DNA of 64,000 nucleotides from Dickeya lacustris (GCF_029635795.1 NZ_CP114280.1:620001-684000), one strand, 5' to 3'. Counted from the first letter of the stretch, positions 46,697 to 57,690 are shown. Numbers and translations are program-made. The notes: a model not told the origin generated them from the letters alone.

Positions 46697-47431
46697 ATGA
46701 AGATTAAATTATTATCTCTGGCTATTGCCTCTCTGGTTAGCGTCAATGCTATGGCGGTGACGGTTGATTACCGCCACGAAATGACAGATAACGCTAAAGT
46801 CGGGCATAAAGACCGTTTATTAATTTCTCACCGTTTTGCCAATGGCTTTGGATTATCTTCTGAAGTCAAATGGGCTCAATCCGGCAGTGATAACAACCCA
46901 AACAAGCCATTTCATGAACAAGTCAGTAATGGAACCGAAGTCGTTGCCAGCTACGTGTATAAAATTAATGACATGTTCTCCATCGAACCAGGTTTATCTT
47001 TAGAATCAGATAGTAATGCAAACAACTATCGCCCATATCTGCGTGGAAAAATAAACATTACCGAAGATCTCTCTGCTTCATTACGTTATCGCCCTTATTT
47101 TAAACGCATGAGTGGCAATATTAAAGCTGTCACTAATGGTGTAGCCAAAGATACCAGTGAAAGCGGTTATAACCTGACGGCAAACATTGCCTATAATTTC
47201 TTGAAAGATTACTCTGTCGAGTATGAACTGGATTATAAACACTCAACCAAGGCTGGTTCTAATTACTTCCAGTCCGATAAAGAAAACTACAAGTTTGAAC
47301 ACGATGTCAAACTTGCATATAAAATTGATAAAAACTGGAAGCCATATATGGCAATTGGTAACGTCCCCGGTGATAAAAACACCGACGAGCGTCAAACCCG
47401 CTATCGTGTAGGTGTGCAATACAGCTTCTAA
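46697..47431 (+). CDS. kdgM: Oligogalacturonate-specific porin KdgM
   Basis: Monomeric outer membrane beta-barrel channel for oligogalacturonides, 244 residues. Signal peptide ends at NAMA (residue 20). The mature N-terminus VTVDYRHEMTD and the final VGVQYSF with terminal Phe are typical of outer membrane barrels of the KdgM family. The long gap before paeX contains stems and a distant terminator. Confidence 0.96.
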   Translation: MKIKLLSLAIASLVSVNAMAVTVDYRHEMTDNAKVGHKDRLLISHRFANGFGLSSEVKWAQSGSDNNPNKPFHEQVSNGTEVVASYVYKINDMFSIEPGLSLESDSNANNYRPYLRGKINITEDLSASLRYRPYFKRMSGNIKAVTNGVAKDTSESGYNLTANIAYNFLKDYSVEYELDYKHSTKAGSNYFQSDKENYKFEHDVKLAYKIDKNWKPYMAIGNVPGDKNTDERQTRYRVGVQYSF

Positions 47432-47445
47432 TCTTGCACTGTCCG

Positions 47446-47466
47446 TGGCACCTGAATAAGGTGCCA
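47446..47466 (+). other. Hairpin after the kdgM stop
   Basis: TGGCACCT-GAATA-AGGTGCCA is a perfect 8-bp stem followed by AAAAT rather than T residues, so it is probably not a terminator. It may protect the 3' end of the mRNA. Confidence 0.6.
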
Positions 47467-47606
47467 AAATAGGTGAACATGTTGTCGGCAATATGATAAT
47501 ATGAACATCTGGGTTAATACCTGACGGAGATTAACCAATCCATCAATTCGTCTTTTTAATTTCTGTGTCCATATCCCTTGCCGGGATTGATATGATTCGC
47601 AATGTT

Positions 47607-47651
47607 GGGTAAACATTTTATTCTCTTCGATGAAATGTTTACCCTTTTTTT
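47607..47651 (+). terminator. Strong terminator 176 bases after kdgM
   Basis: GGGTAAACATTT (47607-47618) pairs with AAATGTTTACCC (47633-47644) and runs into TTTTTTT. It implies a structured 3' untranslated region or a separate small transcript between 47432 and 47651. The rest of the kdgM-paeX gap to 47916 shows no gene. Confidence 0.92.
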
Positions 47652-47916
47652 ATTCCCATCTTTTCAGCACTGGCATACACGCTGCTACATTGCAGATGTA
47701 ACATCAGAGATCAGCGAAAGTAAAAAATGAATTTTCACAAATAGAGAAATTGAACATTGATCGACATCTCAATTTAGTCATTGTGTGCTTTTTAAATATC
47801 CCCACCCTAGGAGTATGATGGCTACAACATGCACATGCATCGCGGAATACGAATTATTTTAGGTCTATCTCGTTCTGAGTTGATGACTTCGATTATAAAT
47901 CAGTGAGTGGAATATT

Positions 47917-48897
47917 ATGCGTGGAAATATACATCAAAAAAGGATATTGGCTGCTCTATTCGCATTATCGGTTAATCAGGCTGCCCATGCCGAAATCATC
48001 TTTCCGATATGGCCACAGGGCGAAGCGCCCGGGGCCATAACATCGTCAGTCCAGCAAGTGACCACCGAGCGCAGCAAAGACCCTTCTCTGCCCGATCGCG
48101 CCGTCACCGGTATACGCCGCCCGGAAATCACCGCTTACCTGCCGGAAAAACCGAACGGTACAGCCGTGCTGGTCACACCAGGGGGCTCCTATCAACGCGT
48201 GGTGCTGGATAAGGAAGGCAGCGATCTCGCCCCCTTCTTCAATCAGCAGGGCTATACCTTATTTGTGATGACGTATCGCATGCCTGCTGATGGCCACCAG
48301 GAAGGGGCCGATGCGCCATTGGCCGATGCGCAACGCGCAATACGCACGCTGCGCAGCCAAGCCGAACAGTGGCATATTGACCCGCAGCGTATCGGAATTA
48401 TGGGATTTTCTGCCGGTGGACATGTCGCCGCCAGCCTGGGTACCGGCTTTAATCGCACGGTATACCCGGCGCAGGATGATATCGACAAAGTTAACGCTCG
48501 CCCTGATTTTATGGTGCTCATGTATCCGGTCATTTCTATGCAGGGCGCTATCGCACACGCAGGTTCACGCACGGCGTTAATAGGCTCCCAGCCTAGTGAG
48601 GCGCAAATCGAGCGCTATTCGGCAGAAAAGCAGGTCACGAGAGACACGCCGCCCACGTTTCTCACCCATGCAATCGACGATCCTTCCGTTGCCGTGGATA
48701 ACAGCCTGGCCATGCTCGCGGCCTTAAGAGCCAACCGCATTCCCGCTGAGATTCACTTATTTGCACAGGGAAAACACGGTTTTGGCATCCGAGGGACGAC
48801 CGGATTACCCGCAGCCCATTGGCCGCAACTCGTCGATAGCTGGATAAAATCTCTGCAATTAGACAAACACTCAGCTAATCAATCAGATAAAAAATAA
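47917..48897 (+). CDS. paeX: Pectin acetylesterase PaeX
   Basis: Removes acetyl esters from oligogalacturonides. 326 residues, with a signal peptide ending QAAHA (residue 25) for export to the periplasm. Alpha/beta-hydrolase features: LVTPGGSYQRVV (oxyanion region), nucleophile elbow GIMGFSAGGHVAAS (Ser about residue 168), and a C-terminal AQGKHGFGIRG catalytic His. Immediately downstream of kdgM, as in D. dadantii. Confidence 0.93.
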   Translation: MRGNIHQKRILAALFALSVNQAAHAEIIFPIWPQGEAPGAITSSVQQVTTERSKDPSLPDRAVTGIRRPEITAYLPEKPNGTAVLVTPGGSYQRVVLDKEGSDLAPFFNQQGYTLFVMTYRMPADGHQEGADAPLADAQRAIRTLRSQAEQWHIDPQRIGIMGFSAGGHVAASLGTGFNRTVYPAQDDIDKVNARPDFMVLMYPVISMQGAIAHAGSRTALIGSQPSEAQIERYSAEKQVTRDTPPTFLTHAIDDPSVAVDNSLAMLAALRANRIPAEIHLFAQGKHGFGIRGTTGLPAAHWPQLVDSWIKSLQLDKHSANQSDKK

Positions 48898-48943
48898 TAC
48901 GTTACACTGTCATCTCTTTCGCAGTTCATGGCAATCTTTTAAA

Positions 48944-48959
48944 CTGTATAAAATAACAG
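48944..48959. promoter_or_regulatory. LexA (SOS) box upstream of ydjM
   Basis: CTGTATAAAATAACAG is a CTG-N10-CAG LexA box with AT-rich spacer, 18 bases before the ydjM ATG. E. coli ydjM is a LexA target. Only one box was found here. Confidence 0.85.
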
Positions 48960-48977
48960 TTCATTTTGAGAAAATTC

Positions 48978-49556
48978 ATGACTGCGGAAGGCCATCTCCT
49001 GTTTGCCGTTGCCAGTGCCATCTTCGCTAAAAAGGCTGAATTATCCCCCGCGCTGGCGATGGGAGATTGGTGGCACATCATTCCCGCCGCCCTGCTAACA
49101 TCACTGTTACCGGACATTGATCACCCAAGATCGGTACTGGGCCAGCGGCTGAAATGGATTTCGGGGCCAATATCCAGGCTCTGTGGCCATCGTGGTTTTA
49201 CCCATAGCCTGCTGGCTATTCTGGCTGGTGTGTATGTTATTCGCACCCAGCTCCCTGTTCACTGGCCATTACCTGCTGATGTCTCTCACGCCATGGTTAT
49301 CGGCTATCTCAGCCACATTATGGCAGACATGCTGACACCGGCTGGAGTCCCGCTGTTATGGCCGTGCCGCTGGCGTTTCCGGTTGCCGTTACTTAATAGC
49401 GCCAGAGGAAATCAACTTGAGCGCTTGTTATGTATCAGTTTGATTCTGTTTATGGCATGGCAGCCCCAGCAACTGCTGGAAAGCTGGTCTCATAGCGATC
49501 CGATAAAACGTGCGCAGCAATGGGGATGGCAATTGCGGCACGTGTTATTACCCTGA
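48978..49556 (+). CDS. ydjM: SOS-associated metal-dependent hydrolase family protein YdjM
   Basis: 192-residue inner-membrane protein of the YdjM/DUF457 putative metal-dependent hydrolase family. Motifs include LLPDIDHPRS (about residues 40-49) and CGHRGFTHSLL with a His pair (about 69-79), then SHIMADMLTPAGVPLLWP. Several hydrophobic segments. ATG at 48978; an in-frame TTG four codons upstream is rejected. The LexA box overlaps the promoter region. Cellular role unknown. Confidence 0.92.
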   Translation: MTAEGHLLFAVASAIFAKKAELSPALAMGDWWHIIPAALLTSLLPDIDHPRSVLGQRLKWISGPISRLCGHRGFTHSLLAILAGVYVIRTQLPVHWPLPADVSHAMVIGYLSHIMADMLTPAGVPLLWPCRWRFRLPLLNSARGNQLERLLCISLILFMAWQPQQLLESWSHSDPIKRAQQWGWQLRHVLLP

Positions 49557-49687
49557 CATAACCAGGGTTTTTATTCCATTTTCACAGGTTGATGTTCTCC
49601 ATCCCTATAACATCGGCATAAAAGACCTGCTATCCTACGCGCCGGTCATGCTGTGGTGGCCGTTATTGTTAAAACAGGAGAAGTGGG

Positions 49688-51079
49688 ATGAACTTTCCGC
49701 TGATAATCAACGTGATTATTTTTGCTGTACTGCTGATAGCTCTTGGCTACAGCGGTCGCCAGAACAGTAGCCTCTCACGCAAGGTGTTGCTTGGGCTTGT
49801 CGTCGGTGTGCTGTTCGGTCTGGTCTTACATCTAATTTATGGTGGCGATCATCCGGTTATCAAACAATCGATAGCCTGGTTCAACATTGTCGGTAATGGT
49901 TATGTCCAGCTGTTGCAGATGATCGTCATGCCCCTGGTGTTCGTCTCCATTCTTAACTCGGTTGCCCGGTTACATAATGCCTCTTCGCTGGGGAAAATCA
50001 GCCTGCTGTCACTGGGAACCTTACTGCTGACAACCTTAATTGCGGCGTTGATTGGTATTATCGTGACAAATCTGTTTGGGCTTACCGCGTCCGGGCTAGT
50101 ACAAGGCGCGCAGGAGAATGCACGTCTGTCTACTCTCCAGAGCAGCTATATTGGCAAAGTTGCCGATTTAAATGTTCCGCAATTATTGCTGTCATTTATT
50201 CCTAAAAATCCCTTTGCCGACCTGACCGGCGCAAACCCGACGTCTATTATTAGCGTCGTGATTTTCGCCGCTTTTCTTGGTGTTGCGGCGTTACAGCTCC
50301 AAAAAGACGATGCCGAAAAGGGTTTGCGCGTCATTACTGCCATTGAAACGTTACAATCCTGGGTGATGAAACTGGTTCGTCTGGTGATGCGTCTCACACC
50401 TTATGGCGTGATGGCGTTGATGACTAAAATGGTGGCAAGTTCCAACCTGCAAGACATCCTCAAACTCGGCGGGTTTGTCGTCGCCTCTTACATTGGACTG
50501 GCACTCATGTTCGGCGTCCATGGCGTGTTACTGGCCCTTACCGGCATTAATCCGCTGCGTTTTTATCGTAAGGTCTGGCCGGTATTAAGTTTTGCTTTTA
50601 CCAGCCGTTCCAGCGCTGCCACCATTCCGCTCAATATCGAAGCGCAGACGCGCCGTATTGGCGTACCCGAGTCGATAGCCAGCTTCGCTGCCTCGTTTGG
50701 TACAACTATCGGGCAGAATGGATGCGCCGGCCTCTACCCCGCTATGCTGGCTGTCATGGTGGCACCGACAGTCGGCATTAACCCGTGGGACCCACTGTGG
50801 ATAGCCACGCTCGCCGGTATTGTCACGATCAGTTCTGCCGGTGTTGCCGGTGTGGGCGGCGGAGCGACCTTTGCGGCGCTTATCGTGCTACCGGCCATGG
50901 GATTGCCGGTTACGCTGGTCGCGCTGCTGATCTCCATTGAACCGCTGATTGATATGGGGCGCACAGCGCTTAACGTCAGTGGCTCGATGACAGCGGGCAC
51001 CATAACCAGCCAATTGCTGAAGCAAACGGACAAGAACATCTTCAATCAGGACGATCAGAGCGCATTAACCGCGCGATAA
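49688..51079 (+). CDS. tcyP: L-cystine symporter TcyP
   Basis: 463-residue sodium:dicarboxylate-symporter-fold protein (YdjN/TcyP) for L-cystine uptake. Family features: [17 protein letters not shown] (about residues 78-94), the serine-rich reentrant [17 protein letters not shown] (about 299-315), and [20 protein letters not shown]. The ATG follows AGGAG. Neighbour of ydjM as in E. coli, where tcyP is CysB-controlled. Confidence 0.94.
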   Translation: MNFPLIINVIIFAVLLIALGYSGRQNSSLSRKVLLGLVVGVLFGLVLHLIYGGDHPVIKQSIAWFNIVGNGYVQLLQMIVMPLVFVSILNSVARLHNASSLGKISLLSLGTLLLTTLIAALIGIIVTNLFGLTASGLVQGAQENARLSTLQSSYIGKVADLNVPQLLLSFIPKNPFADLTGANPTSIISVVIFAAFLGVAALQLQKDDAEKGLRVITAIETLQSWVMKLVRLVMRLTPYGVMALMTKMVASSNLQDILKLGGFVVASYIGLALMFGVHGVLLALTGINPLRFYRKVWPVLSFAFTSRSSAATIPLNIEAQTRRIGVPESIASFAASFGTTIGQNGCAGLYPAMLAVMVAPTVGINPWDPLWIATLAGIVTISSAGVAGVGGGATFAALIVLPAMGLPVTLVALLISIEPLIDMGRTALNVSGSMTAGTITSQLLKQTDKNIFNQDDQSALTAR

Positions 51080-51099
51080 TTGCCGCGATGATGCTATCC

Positions 51100-51127
51100 C
51101 CCTGCCGCAGTTCCCGCTGTGGCAGGG
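51100..51127 (+). terminator. Hairpin after tcyP
   Basis: CCCTGCC (51100-51106) and GGCAGGG (51121-51127) with an inner CAG/CTG pair, 21 bases after tcyP. Followed by AAAT, so only a possible terminator. Confidence 0.5.
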
Positions 51128-51307
51128 AAATATCCCCCGCGCATTTCGCCTCGGAAGAGGTCATAGAATGCACGGCTGGCGAAAAAGCCCCCGTTTCGCT
51201 GTAAATCCCCTGCTTTCGCTTGTTCTTTTGCCCTGCCGGAATTAACTTTAGTCGCTGGCGATGTGAAGAATTATGCTATTACATCAACCATTTCAGGAGA
51301 GGGCGAC

Positions 51308-52132
51308 ATGTCACTACAGAGAGAAATTATTGCGGCACTCGGTGTGAAAAGCACCATTGACCCGGCACACGAAATTCGGGTGAGTGTGGATTTTTTAAAG
51401 CATTATCTAAAAGCACACCCGTTCATAAAAAGCCTGGTGTTGGGCATTAGCGGTGGGCAAGACTCGACGCTGACCGGAAAATTGTGCCAGACCGCCATCA
51501 ACGAGCTGCGCGCTGAAACCGGAAAAACAGACTATCAATTCATTGCCGTCAGGCTGCCATACGGCGTACAAGCTGATGAGCAGGACTGCCAGGACGCCAT
51601 CGCATTTATCCAGCCTGATCGTGTTTTAACGGTGAATATCAAGCCAGCCGTCGATGCCAGCGAAGCGACGCTGCGCGATATCGGTATCGAATTGTCGGAT
51701 TTCATCAAAGGTAACGAAAAAGCCCGCGAGCGCATGAAAGCCCAGTACAGCATTGCCGGTATGAATGCCGGTCTGGTGGTTGGCACCGACCATGCCGCCG
51801 AAGCGGTAACGGGTTTTTTCACCAAATACGGTGATGGCGGTACGGATATCAATCCCATTTTTCGGCTGAACAAACGTCAAGGCAAGGCGTTGCTGGCGCT
51901 GTTGGGTTGCCCTTCTCATCTTTACACCAAAGCCCCGACCGCCGACCTGGAAGATAACCGCCCGTCGCTGCCTGATGAAATGGCGTTAGGCGTTACCTAC
52001 GAAAAAATTGATGACTATCTGGAAGGCAAGTCGCTTGACTTGTTAGACGTCGCCGTCATCGAAGGCTGGTATCGTAAAACCGAACACAAACGCCGCCCCC
52101 CGATTACTGTCTTTGATGATTTCTGGCGCTAA
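51308..52132 (+). CDS. nadE: Ammonia-dependent NAD synthetase NadE
   Basis: Final step of NAD synthesis: amidates deamido-NAD with ammonia and ATP. 274 residues, with the PP-loop [12 protein letters not shown] (about residues 45-57) and [20 protein letters not shown] (about 159-178). Lacks a glutaminase domain. The ATG at 51308 follows CAGGAGAGG. The open frame to 51263 is not used. Confidence 0.96.
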   Translation: MSLQREIIAALGVKSTIDPAHEIRVSVDFLKHYLKAHPFIKSLVLGISGGQDSTLTGKLCQTAINELRAETGKTDYQFIAVRLPYGVQADEQDCQDAIAFIQPDRVLTVNIKPAVDASEATLRDIGIELSDFIKGNEKARERMKAQYSIAGMNAGLVVGTDHAAEAVTGFFTKYGDGGTDINPIFRLNKRQGKALLALLGCPSHLYTKAPTADLEDNRPSLPDEMALGVTYEKIDDYLEGKSLDLLDVAVIEGWYRKTEHKRRPPITVFDDFWR

Positions 52133-52181
52133 CCATGCCAGTCTGTGTGCGGCTTAAGGCCAGTCCTACCGCACACGCTCC

Positions 52182-52251
52182 CTTATTGTTTTAGATTTAT
52201 TGCTTTAGATTTATTGCTTTACATTTATTCTTTTACATTGATTGCTTTACA
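52182..52251 (+). repeat. Five-copy 14-bp repeat
   Basis: Units of 14 bp resembling TTTATTGCTTTAGA/TTTATTGCTTTACA run in tandem in the nadE-yddG gap and end just before the yddG start region. AT-rich; copy number could affect yddG expression. Confidence 0.93.
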
Positions 52252-52275
52252 TTCATGTTATTTAGCAGGCACATC

Positions 52276-53160
52276 ATGACCGCTCACCGCGCCACACTGG
52301 CGGGACTATTAGCCATTGTACTGTGGAGCACCTCTGTCGGCCTTATACGCAGCCTCACCGAATCGCTCGGCCCGCTTGGCGGCTCCGCCATGATTTATAC
52401 CATCAGCGCCCTGAGCCTGATGCTATTTGGCCACCGCCTGTCCTTACGCTCACATGATAAGGTTTACCTGCTACTCGGCGGTGTATGCTTCATCAGCTAC
52501 GAAATCTGTTTCTCGCTATCGATTGGTTTGGCACAAAACAGAATGCAGGCCATGGAGCTTGGTATGGTGAATTACCTGTGGCCTTGCCTAACCATCTTAT
52601 TTTCACTGTTTATTAATCAGCAAAAAAGCCGTCTCGGGTTATGGCCTGGCCTGGTACTCTCGGTACTGGGTATTCTGTGGATACTCAAAGGCGATGGCGA
52701 CTGGTCTCCCGCGTTAATGTGGCAGAACATTAGCGCTAACCCACCAGCCTATGCCATGGCATTCATAGCCGCGTTAGTCTGGGCGCTCTATTGCAATATC
52801 TCCCGTCGCTTTGGCGCAGGAAAAAGCGCAATCGCGGTTTTCTTCACCATTATTGCGCTCATTCTTTGGTTGCAATACCTGTTTAGCTCACCGATGCCGC
52901 TGGTTTTCTCATTACAAACCGGACTGGAATTGCTGTTTATCGGCGGTTCTACCGCGCTGGCTTATGCGGCCTGGGACTTGGGCATCCAGCAAGGTAATTT
53001 GGCTTTACTGGCAACCGCCTCCTATTTCACCCCGATACTCACGACACTCATCGCCGCGTTATGGCTACACACGCTGCCGGGCCCGTCATTCTGGCAGGGA
53101 GTGATGATGGTAACAGGAGGGTCGCTTATCTGCTGGCTGGCAATACGCACGACACGTTAA
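52276..53160 (+). CDS. yddG: Aromatic amino acid exporter YddG
   Basis: EamA/DMT-family exporter of 294 residues with ten expected helices. N-terminal ATLAGLLAIVLWSTSVGLIR and AMELGMVNYLWPCLTILFSL, plus the C-terminal GGSTALAYAAWDLGIQQGN, match YddG, which exports aromatic and some other amino acids. The ATG at 52276 (MTAHRATLAG) has AGCAGG upstream. The ATG at 52255 has none and is less likely. Confidence 0.9.
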   Translation: MTAHRATLAGLLAIVLWSTSVGLIRSLTESLGPLGGSAMIYTISALSLMLFGHRLSLRSHDKVYLLLGGVCFISYEICFSLSIGLAQNRMQAMELGMVNYLWPCLTILFSLFINQQKSRLGLWPGLVLSVLGILWILKGDGDWSPALMWQNISANPPAYAMAFIAALVWALYCNISRRFGAGKSAIAVFFTIIALILWLQYLFSSPMPLVFSLQTGLELLFIGGSTALAYAAWDLGIQQGNLALLATASYFTPILTTLIAALWLHTLPGPSFWQGVMMVTGGSLICWLAIRTTR

Positions 53161-53187
53161 TCCGCGCCAGCGCAAGGTTTCAGCCAA

Positions 53188-53210
53188 AAGATGCGTGTAA
53201 AATATTTCTT
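53188..53210. promoter_or_regulatory. NsrR-like operator upstream of ygbA
   Basis: AAGATGCGTGTAAAATATTTCTT (23 bp) matches the nitric-oxide-responsive NsrR repressor pattern AAGATGYATTT-N-AAATGYATCTT, with a strong left half. It lies 24 bases before ygbA, a known NsrR target in E. coli. Confidence 0.75.
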
Positions 53211-53234
53211 TTACCCTGCAATGGGAGCGCTATC

Positions 53235-53597
53235 ATGACTCTTTCTGCTGGCAAACGCATTCAACGGGAAATGCGCACGGTGCAGGCAATGCTCATTCTC
53301 TATGAGCGGGCATTTCCAGCACCTGCTGATGAGGTTAACTATTACACCACGCTGCGTGACTACGCCTTTAATCGGCTCTCAAAATGTCCCTACGGCGAAG
53401 AAAAGCCGGCGTGTAAACAGTGCCCCATCCATTGTTACCAGCCGGCAAAACGCGATGCTATCAAGGTCATCATGCGCTGGGCCGGCCCCAGAATGCTACT
53501 CCATCACCCCATATTGGCAATTCGGCATCTGTTAGACGATAGAAAACCTGTGCCAGCCAGACCGATGCGACAGCGTGTGACAAGGCGTAATGATTAA
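53235..53597 (+). CDS. ygbA: Nitrous oxide-stimulated promoter family protein YgbA
   Basis: 120-residue protein of the YgbA_NO family. A four-cysteine cluster lies in CPYGEEKPACKQCPIHCY (about residues 56-73), suggesting a metal or Fe-S site. The family is induced by nitric oxide through NsrR, and a matching site is visible upstream. Molecular function unknown. Convergent with ihfA. Confidence 0.9.
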   Translation: MTLSAGKRIQREMRTVQAMLILYERAFPAPADEVNYYTTLRDYAFNRLSKCPYGEEKPACKQCPIHCYQPAKRDAIKVIMRWAGPRMLLHHPILAIRHLLDDRKPVPARPMRQRVTRRND

Positions 53598-53757
53598 CAC
53601 GCCCCATGCCTTTTCAGATAAACCGCCTATCGTTCAGCACAGCACTTACCTTATCGCGCCTTATCACGCGTCTGAACCTGTATCGCTGGTGTCCTTACCG
53701 ATAAGGGCGGTGTTAACGCTATGCAGGGTGAGATGAGAGGGGCTTAATACAGGCAAG

Positions 53758-53783
53758 AAAAAGGCCGCGTTAGCGGCCTTTTT
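53758..53783. terminator. Bidirectional terminator between ygbA and ihfA
   Basis: AAAAGGCCGC-GTTA-GCGGCCTTTTT gives a perfect GC-rich stem with A and T ends, serving ihfA on the minus strand (7 bases after its stop) and ygbA transcripts on the plus strand. Confidence 0.92.
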
Positions 53784-53789
53784 GGTAAA

Positions 53790-54089
53790 TCAAGACACTT
53801 TGGGTGACGCGTTTTCTACCCTACTTTTCAACTTCTGCCCTGGTCGAAACGTCACTACACGGCGCGCCGTAATCGGAATATCTTCACCGGTTTTCGGGTT
53901 ACGCCCCGGGCGCTGGTTCTTGTCTCGCAAATCAAAATTGCCAAACCCCGACAATTTGACCTGCTCACCGTTTTCCAAAGCTCGACGAACTTCCTCAAAA
54001 AACAACTCGACGAGCTCTTTGGCATCCCGTTTGCTGAGCCCAAGCTTTTCAAACAGGTATTCAGACATTTCAGCTTTAGTAAGCGCCAT
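53790..54089 (-). CDS. ihfA: Integration host factor alpha subunit
   Basis: DNA-bending architectural protein, heterodimer with IhfB. 99 residues with the HU/IHF signature [20 protein letters not shown] (about residues 44-63) and [22 protein letters not shown] forming the DNA-intercalating beta arm. Begins 3 bases after pheT, as in E. coli. Confidence 0.98.
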   Translation of the reverse strand: MALTKAEMSEYLFEKLGLSKRDAKELVELFFEEVRRALENGEQVKLSGFGNFDLRDKNQRPGRNPKTGEDIPITARRVVTFRPGQKLKSRVENASPKVS

Positions 54090-54092
54090 AGG

Positions 54093-56480
54093 TTAATCCC
54101 TCAAGGATGCTTGGAATCGCTGTTTTAGTGCTGCTACGCATTGTGCAACGGTAGCGGCAATTTCCTCTTCTGCCAGTGTACGAGCGGTATCCTGCAATAC
54201 CAGACTGATAGCCAGACTCTTATACCCTTCAGCTACGCCCTTACCTCGGTACACGTCAAATAAGTTTACGCCAACTAACTGATTTGCGCCAACTTTCTTG
54301 CATTCGGCCAAAACATCTCCGGCAGGAACATTTTCAGCCACAACAACGGCAATATCACGGCGGTTAGCCGGGAAACGCGACACCTCTTCAGCCTCAGGCA
54401 ATTCACGCTCTGCAAGGGCATCCCACCGAACTTCAAACACCACCGTACGGCCATTTAAATCGAGTTTGCGTTCGAGTTCAGGGTGGATAACACCGATGAA
54501 ACCAATACACTCACCCGCCAGATAAATTGCGGCACTCTGCCCCGGGTGTAACGCCGGATGAACCTCGGCACGAAACTCTACCGCAGACAACTTCCCGGTT
54601 AACGCTAAAACAGCTTCTAAATCGCCTTTTAAATCAAAGAAGTCAACAGCCTGACGGGCCAGGTCCCAGTGCTCTTCATAACGCGTACCGGTAATGACAC
54701 CTGCCAGCATTGTCTCCTGCCGAACGCCTAAATCCGCCTGTGAATCTGGCACGAAACGCAGGCCGCTTTCGAACAAACGCAGGCGACTTTGTTGACGATT
54801 TTGGTTGTATACCACCGCAGACAATAACCCACTCCAAAGCGACAAGCGCATGGCTGACATTTCTACCGATATCGGACTTGGCAGAATCAGCGCTTCTTCT
54901 CCCGGATGAATCAACGATTGTACTTTCGGATCAACGAAACTGTATGTGATGGCCTCCTGAAAACCGTGGTCAACCAGTAACGTTTTCACACGCTTAAGTG
55001 ACAAACTTGCCTCGCGATGCTGTGTCATTTTAAGCGGAGCTTGAGTCGGAATGTTCGGAATATTGTCATAACCGTAAATACGGGCGACTTCTTCAACCAA
55101 ATCTTCCTCAATTGCCATATCAAAACGCCAGCCTGGCGCTATTGCCTGCCAGCCTTCAGCGGTTTTTTCCACCTGACAACCAAGGCGATGCAGAATGTCG
55201 CTAACCTTATCATCCGCAACGACATGACCAATCAAACTATCAAGTTTGCTACGACGCAGGGCGATTGTCGGGCGAACCGGTAAATGCGCATCATGAGTGA
55301 CATCCACCACCGGGCCTGCCTCACCACCGCAAATATCCAGCAACAGGCGCGTCGCACGTTCCATCGCCTGGAACTGTAATGTCGGGTCAACACCGCGCTC
55401 ATAGCGATGTGATGCATCGGTATGCAGACCATAACGACGCGCACGCCCAGTGATAGACAATGGATTAAAATAGGCGCATTCCAGTAGTACATTCTGTGTT
55501 TCGCCATTCACACCCGAGTGCTCACCACCAAAAATGCCCCCCATTGCCAGCGCTTTTTGGTGATCGGCTATCACCAGCGTATCGGCACTTAGGGTCGCGT
55601 CATTACCATCGAGCAGGCGCAACGTTTCACCCTCCTGCGCCATGCGTACCACAATCCCGCCGTCCAACCGCTCAAGGTCAAACGCATGCATTGGCTGACC
55701 CAGCTCCAGCAACACATAGTTAGTCACATCCACAACCGGATCGATAGAACGGATACCACAACGACGCAGTTTCTCACGCATCCAGAGCGGTGTAGCCGCG
55801 TTGACATTAATACCTTTTACCACCCGGCCCAAATAACGCGGGCACGCCTGCGGCGCCTCAATGCGAATCGGAAAACGCTCATCGATGGTTGCAATAACCG
55901 GCTCTATTACCGGCACATTCAGCGGCAGGCTGTTTAATACCGCCACATCTCGCGCCACGCCGGCAATCCCTAAGCAATCGGCACGATTCGGCGTCACACT
56001 GATTTCAATAGTATTATCATCAAGTTTCAGGTATTCACGAATATCTGTCCCCAGCGGCGCGTCCGCCGGTAACTCGATAATGCCGCTGTGATCGTCGGTA
56101 ATGCCCAGTTCAGAAAATGAACACAACATCCCTTCAGACGGCTCGCCACGCAGTTTCGCCGCCTTGATTTTAAAATCACCCGGCAGCACCGCACCCACCG
56201 TCGCTACCGCGACTTTCAGGCCCTGACGGCAGTTTGGCGCGCCGCATACGATGTCCAGCAAGCGCTCGCCGCCGACATCAATCTTGGTAACACGCAATTT
56301 GTCTGCATTAGGGTGTTGAGCGCACTGCACCACTTCGCCCACCACAACGCCGTGAAATGCGCCAGCAACGGGCTCAACGCCATCCACTTCCAAACCAGCC
56401 ATCGTGATTTGTTCAGATAAGGCTTCGCTGCTGATAGCTGGGTTAACCCATTCCCGTAACCAGAGTTCACTGAATTTCAT
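54093..56480 (-). CDS. pheT: Phenylalanyl-tRNA synthetase beta subunit
   Basis: Large subunit of the alpha2-beta2 enzyme, 795 residues. It has an N-terminal tRNA-binding (EMAP/OB) domain (about residues 40-150), B3/4 editing domain, B5 domain (about 400-475), and a C-terminal ferredoxin-fold anticodon-binding domain (FDX-ACB, about 700-795, [14 protein letters not shown]). Directly follows pheS (15 bases). Confidence 0.98.
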   Translation of the reverse strand: MKFSELWLREWVNPAISSEALSEQITMAGLEVDGVEPVAGAFHGVVVGEVVQCAQHPNADKLRVTKIDVGGERLLDIVCGAPNCRQGLKVAVATVGAVLPGDFKIKAAKLRGEPSEGMLCSFSELGITDDHSGIIELPADAPLGTDIREYLKLDDNTIEISVTPNRADCLGIAGVARDVAVLNSLPLNVPVIEPVIATIDERFPIRIEAPQACPRYLGRVVKGINVNAATPLWMREKLRRCGIRSIDPVVDVTNYVLLELGQPMHAFDLERLDGGIVVRMAQEGETLRLLDGNDATLSADTLVIADHQKALAMGGIFGGEHSGVNGETQNVLLECAYFNPLSITGRARRYGLHTDASHRYERGVDPTLQFQAMERATRLLLDICGGEAGPVVDVTHDAHLPVRPTIALRRSKLDSLIGHVVADDKVSDILHRLGCQVEKTAEGWQAIAPGWRFDMAIEEDLVEEVARIYGYDNIPNIPTQAPLKMTQHREASLSLKRVKTLLVDHGFQEAITYSFVDPKVQSLIHPGEEALILPSPISVEMSAMRLSLWSGLLSAVVYNQNRQQSRLRLFESGLRFVPDSQADLGVRQETMLAGVITGTRYEEHWDLARQAVDFFDLKGDLEAVLALTGKLSAVEFRAEVHPALHPGQSAAIYLAGECIGFIGVIHPELERKLDLNGRTVVFEVRWDALAERELPEAEEVSRFPANRRDIAVVVAENVPAGDVLAECKKVGANQLVGVNLFDVYRGKGVAEGYKSLAISLVLQDTARTLAEEEIAATVAQCVAALKQRFQASLRD

Positions 56481-56495
56481 CTTGATATTCCTGCC

Positions 56496-57536
<1,041 letters not shown>

Positions 57537-57549
57537 TCAGTCACGCCAA

Positions 57550-57600
57550 ACGCCTAAAACAGGCGTTAATCCAATAAAAAAGCCTCCACGAGGGAGGCTT
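57550..57600 (-). terminator. pheST attenuator
   Basis: Read on the minus strand, AAGCCTCC-CTCGT-GGAGGCTT is followed by TTTTT (plus 57575-57600), a Rho-independent attenuator placed between the pheM leader peptide and pheS. A second stem AACGCCT/AGGCGTT follows (plus 57550-57567). Confidence 0.88.
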
Positions 57601-57645
57601 AGGCGCTACTTTTCGTTTCTTTTCTTACGCGCAAAGCCCCGAGAT

Positions 57646-57690
57646 TCAGGCGCTAAAGTAAAAAAAGAAACGGAAAATAGCAGCGTACAT
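57646..57690 (-). CDS. pheM: pheST operon leader peptide PheM
   Basis: A 14-residue leader peptide, [14 protein letters not shown], rich in Phe (five of 14). It is nearly identical to E. coli PheM ([14 protein letters not shown]). Ribosome stalling at Phe codons under charged-tRNA shortage would prevent formation of the attenuator stem and allow pheST transcription. Confidence 0.93.
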   Translation of the reverse strand: [14 protein letters not shown]

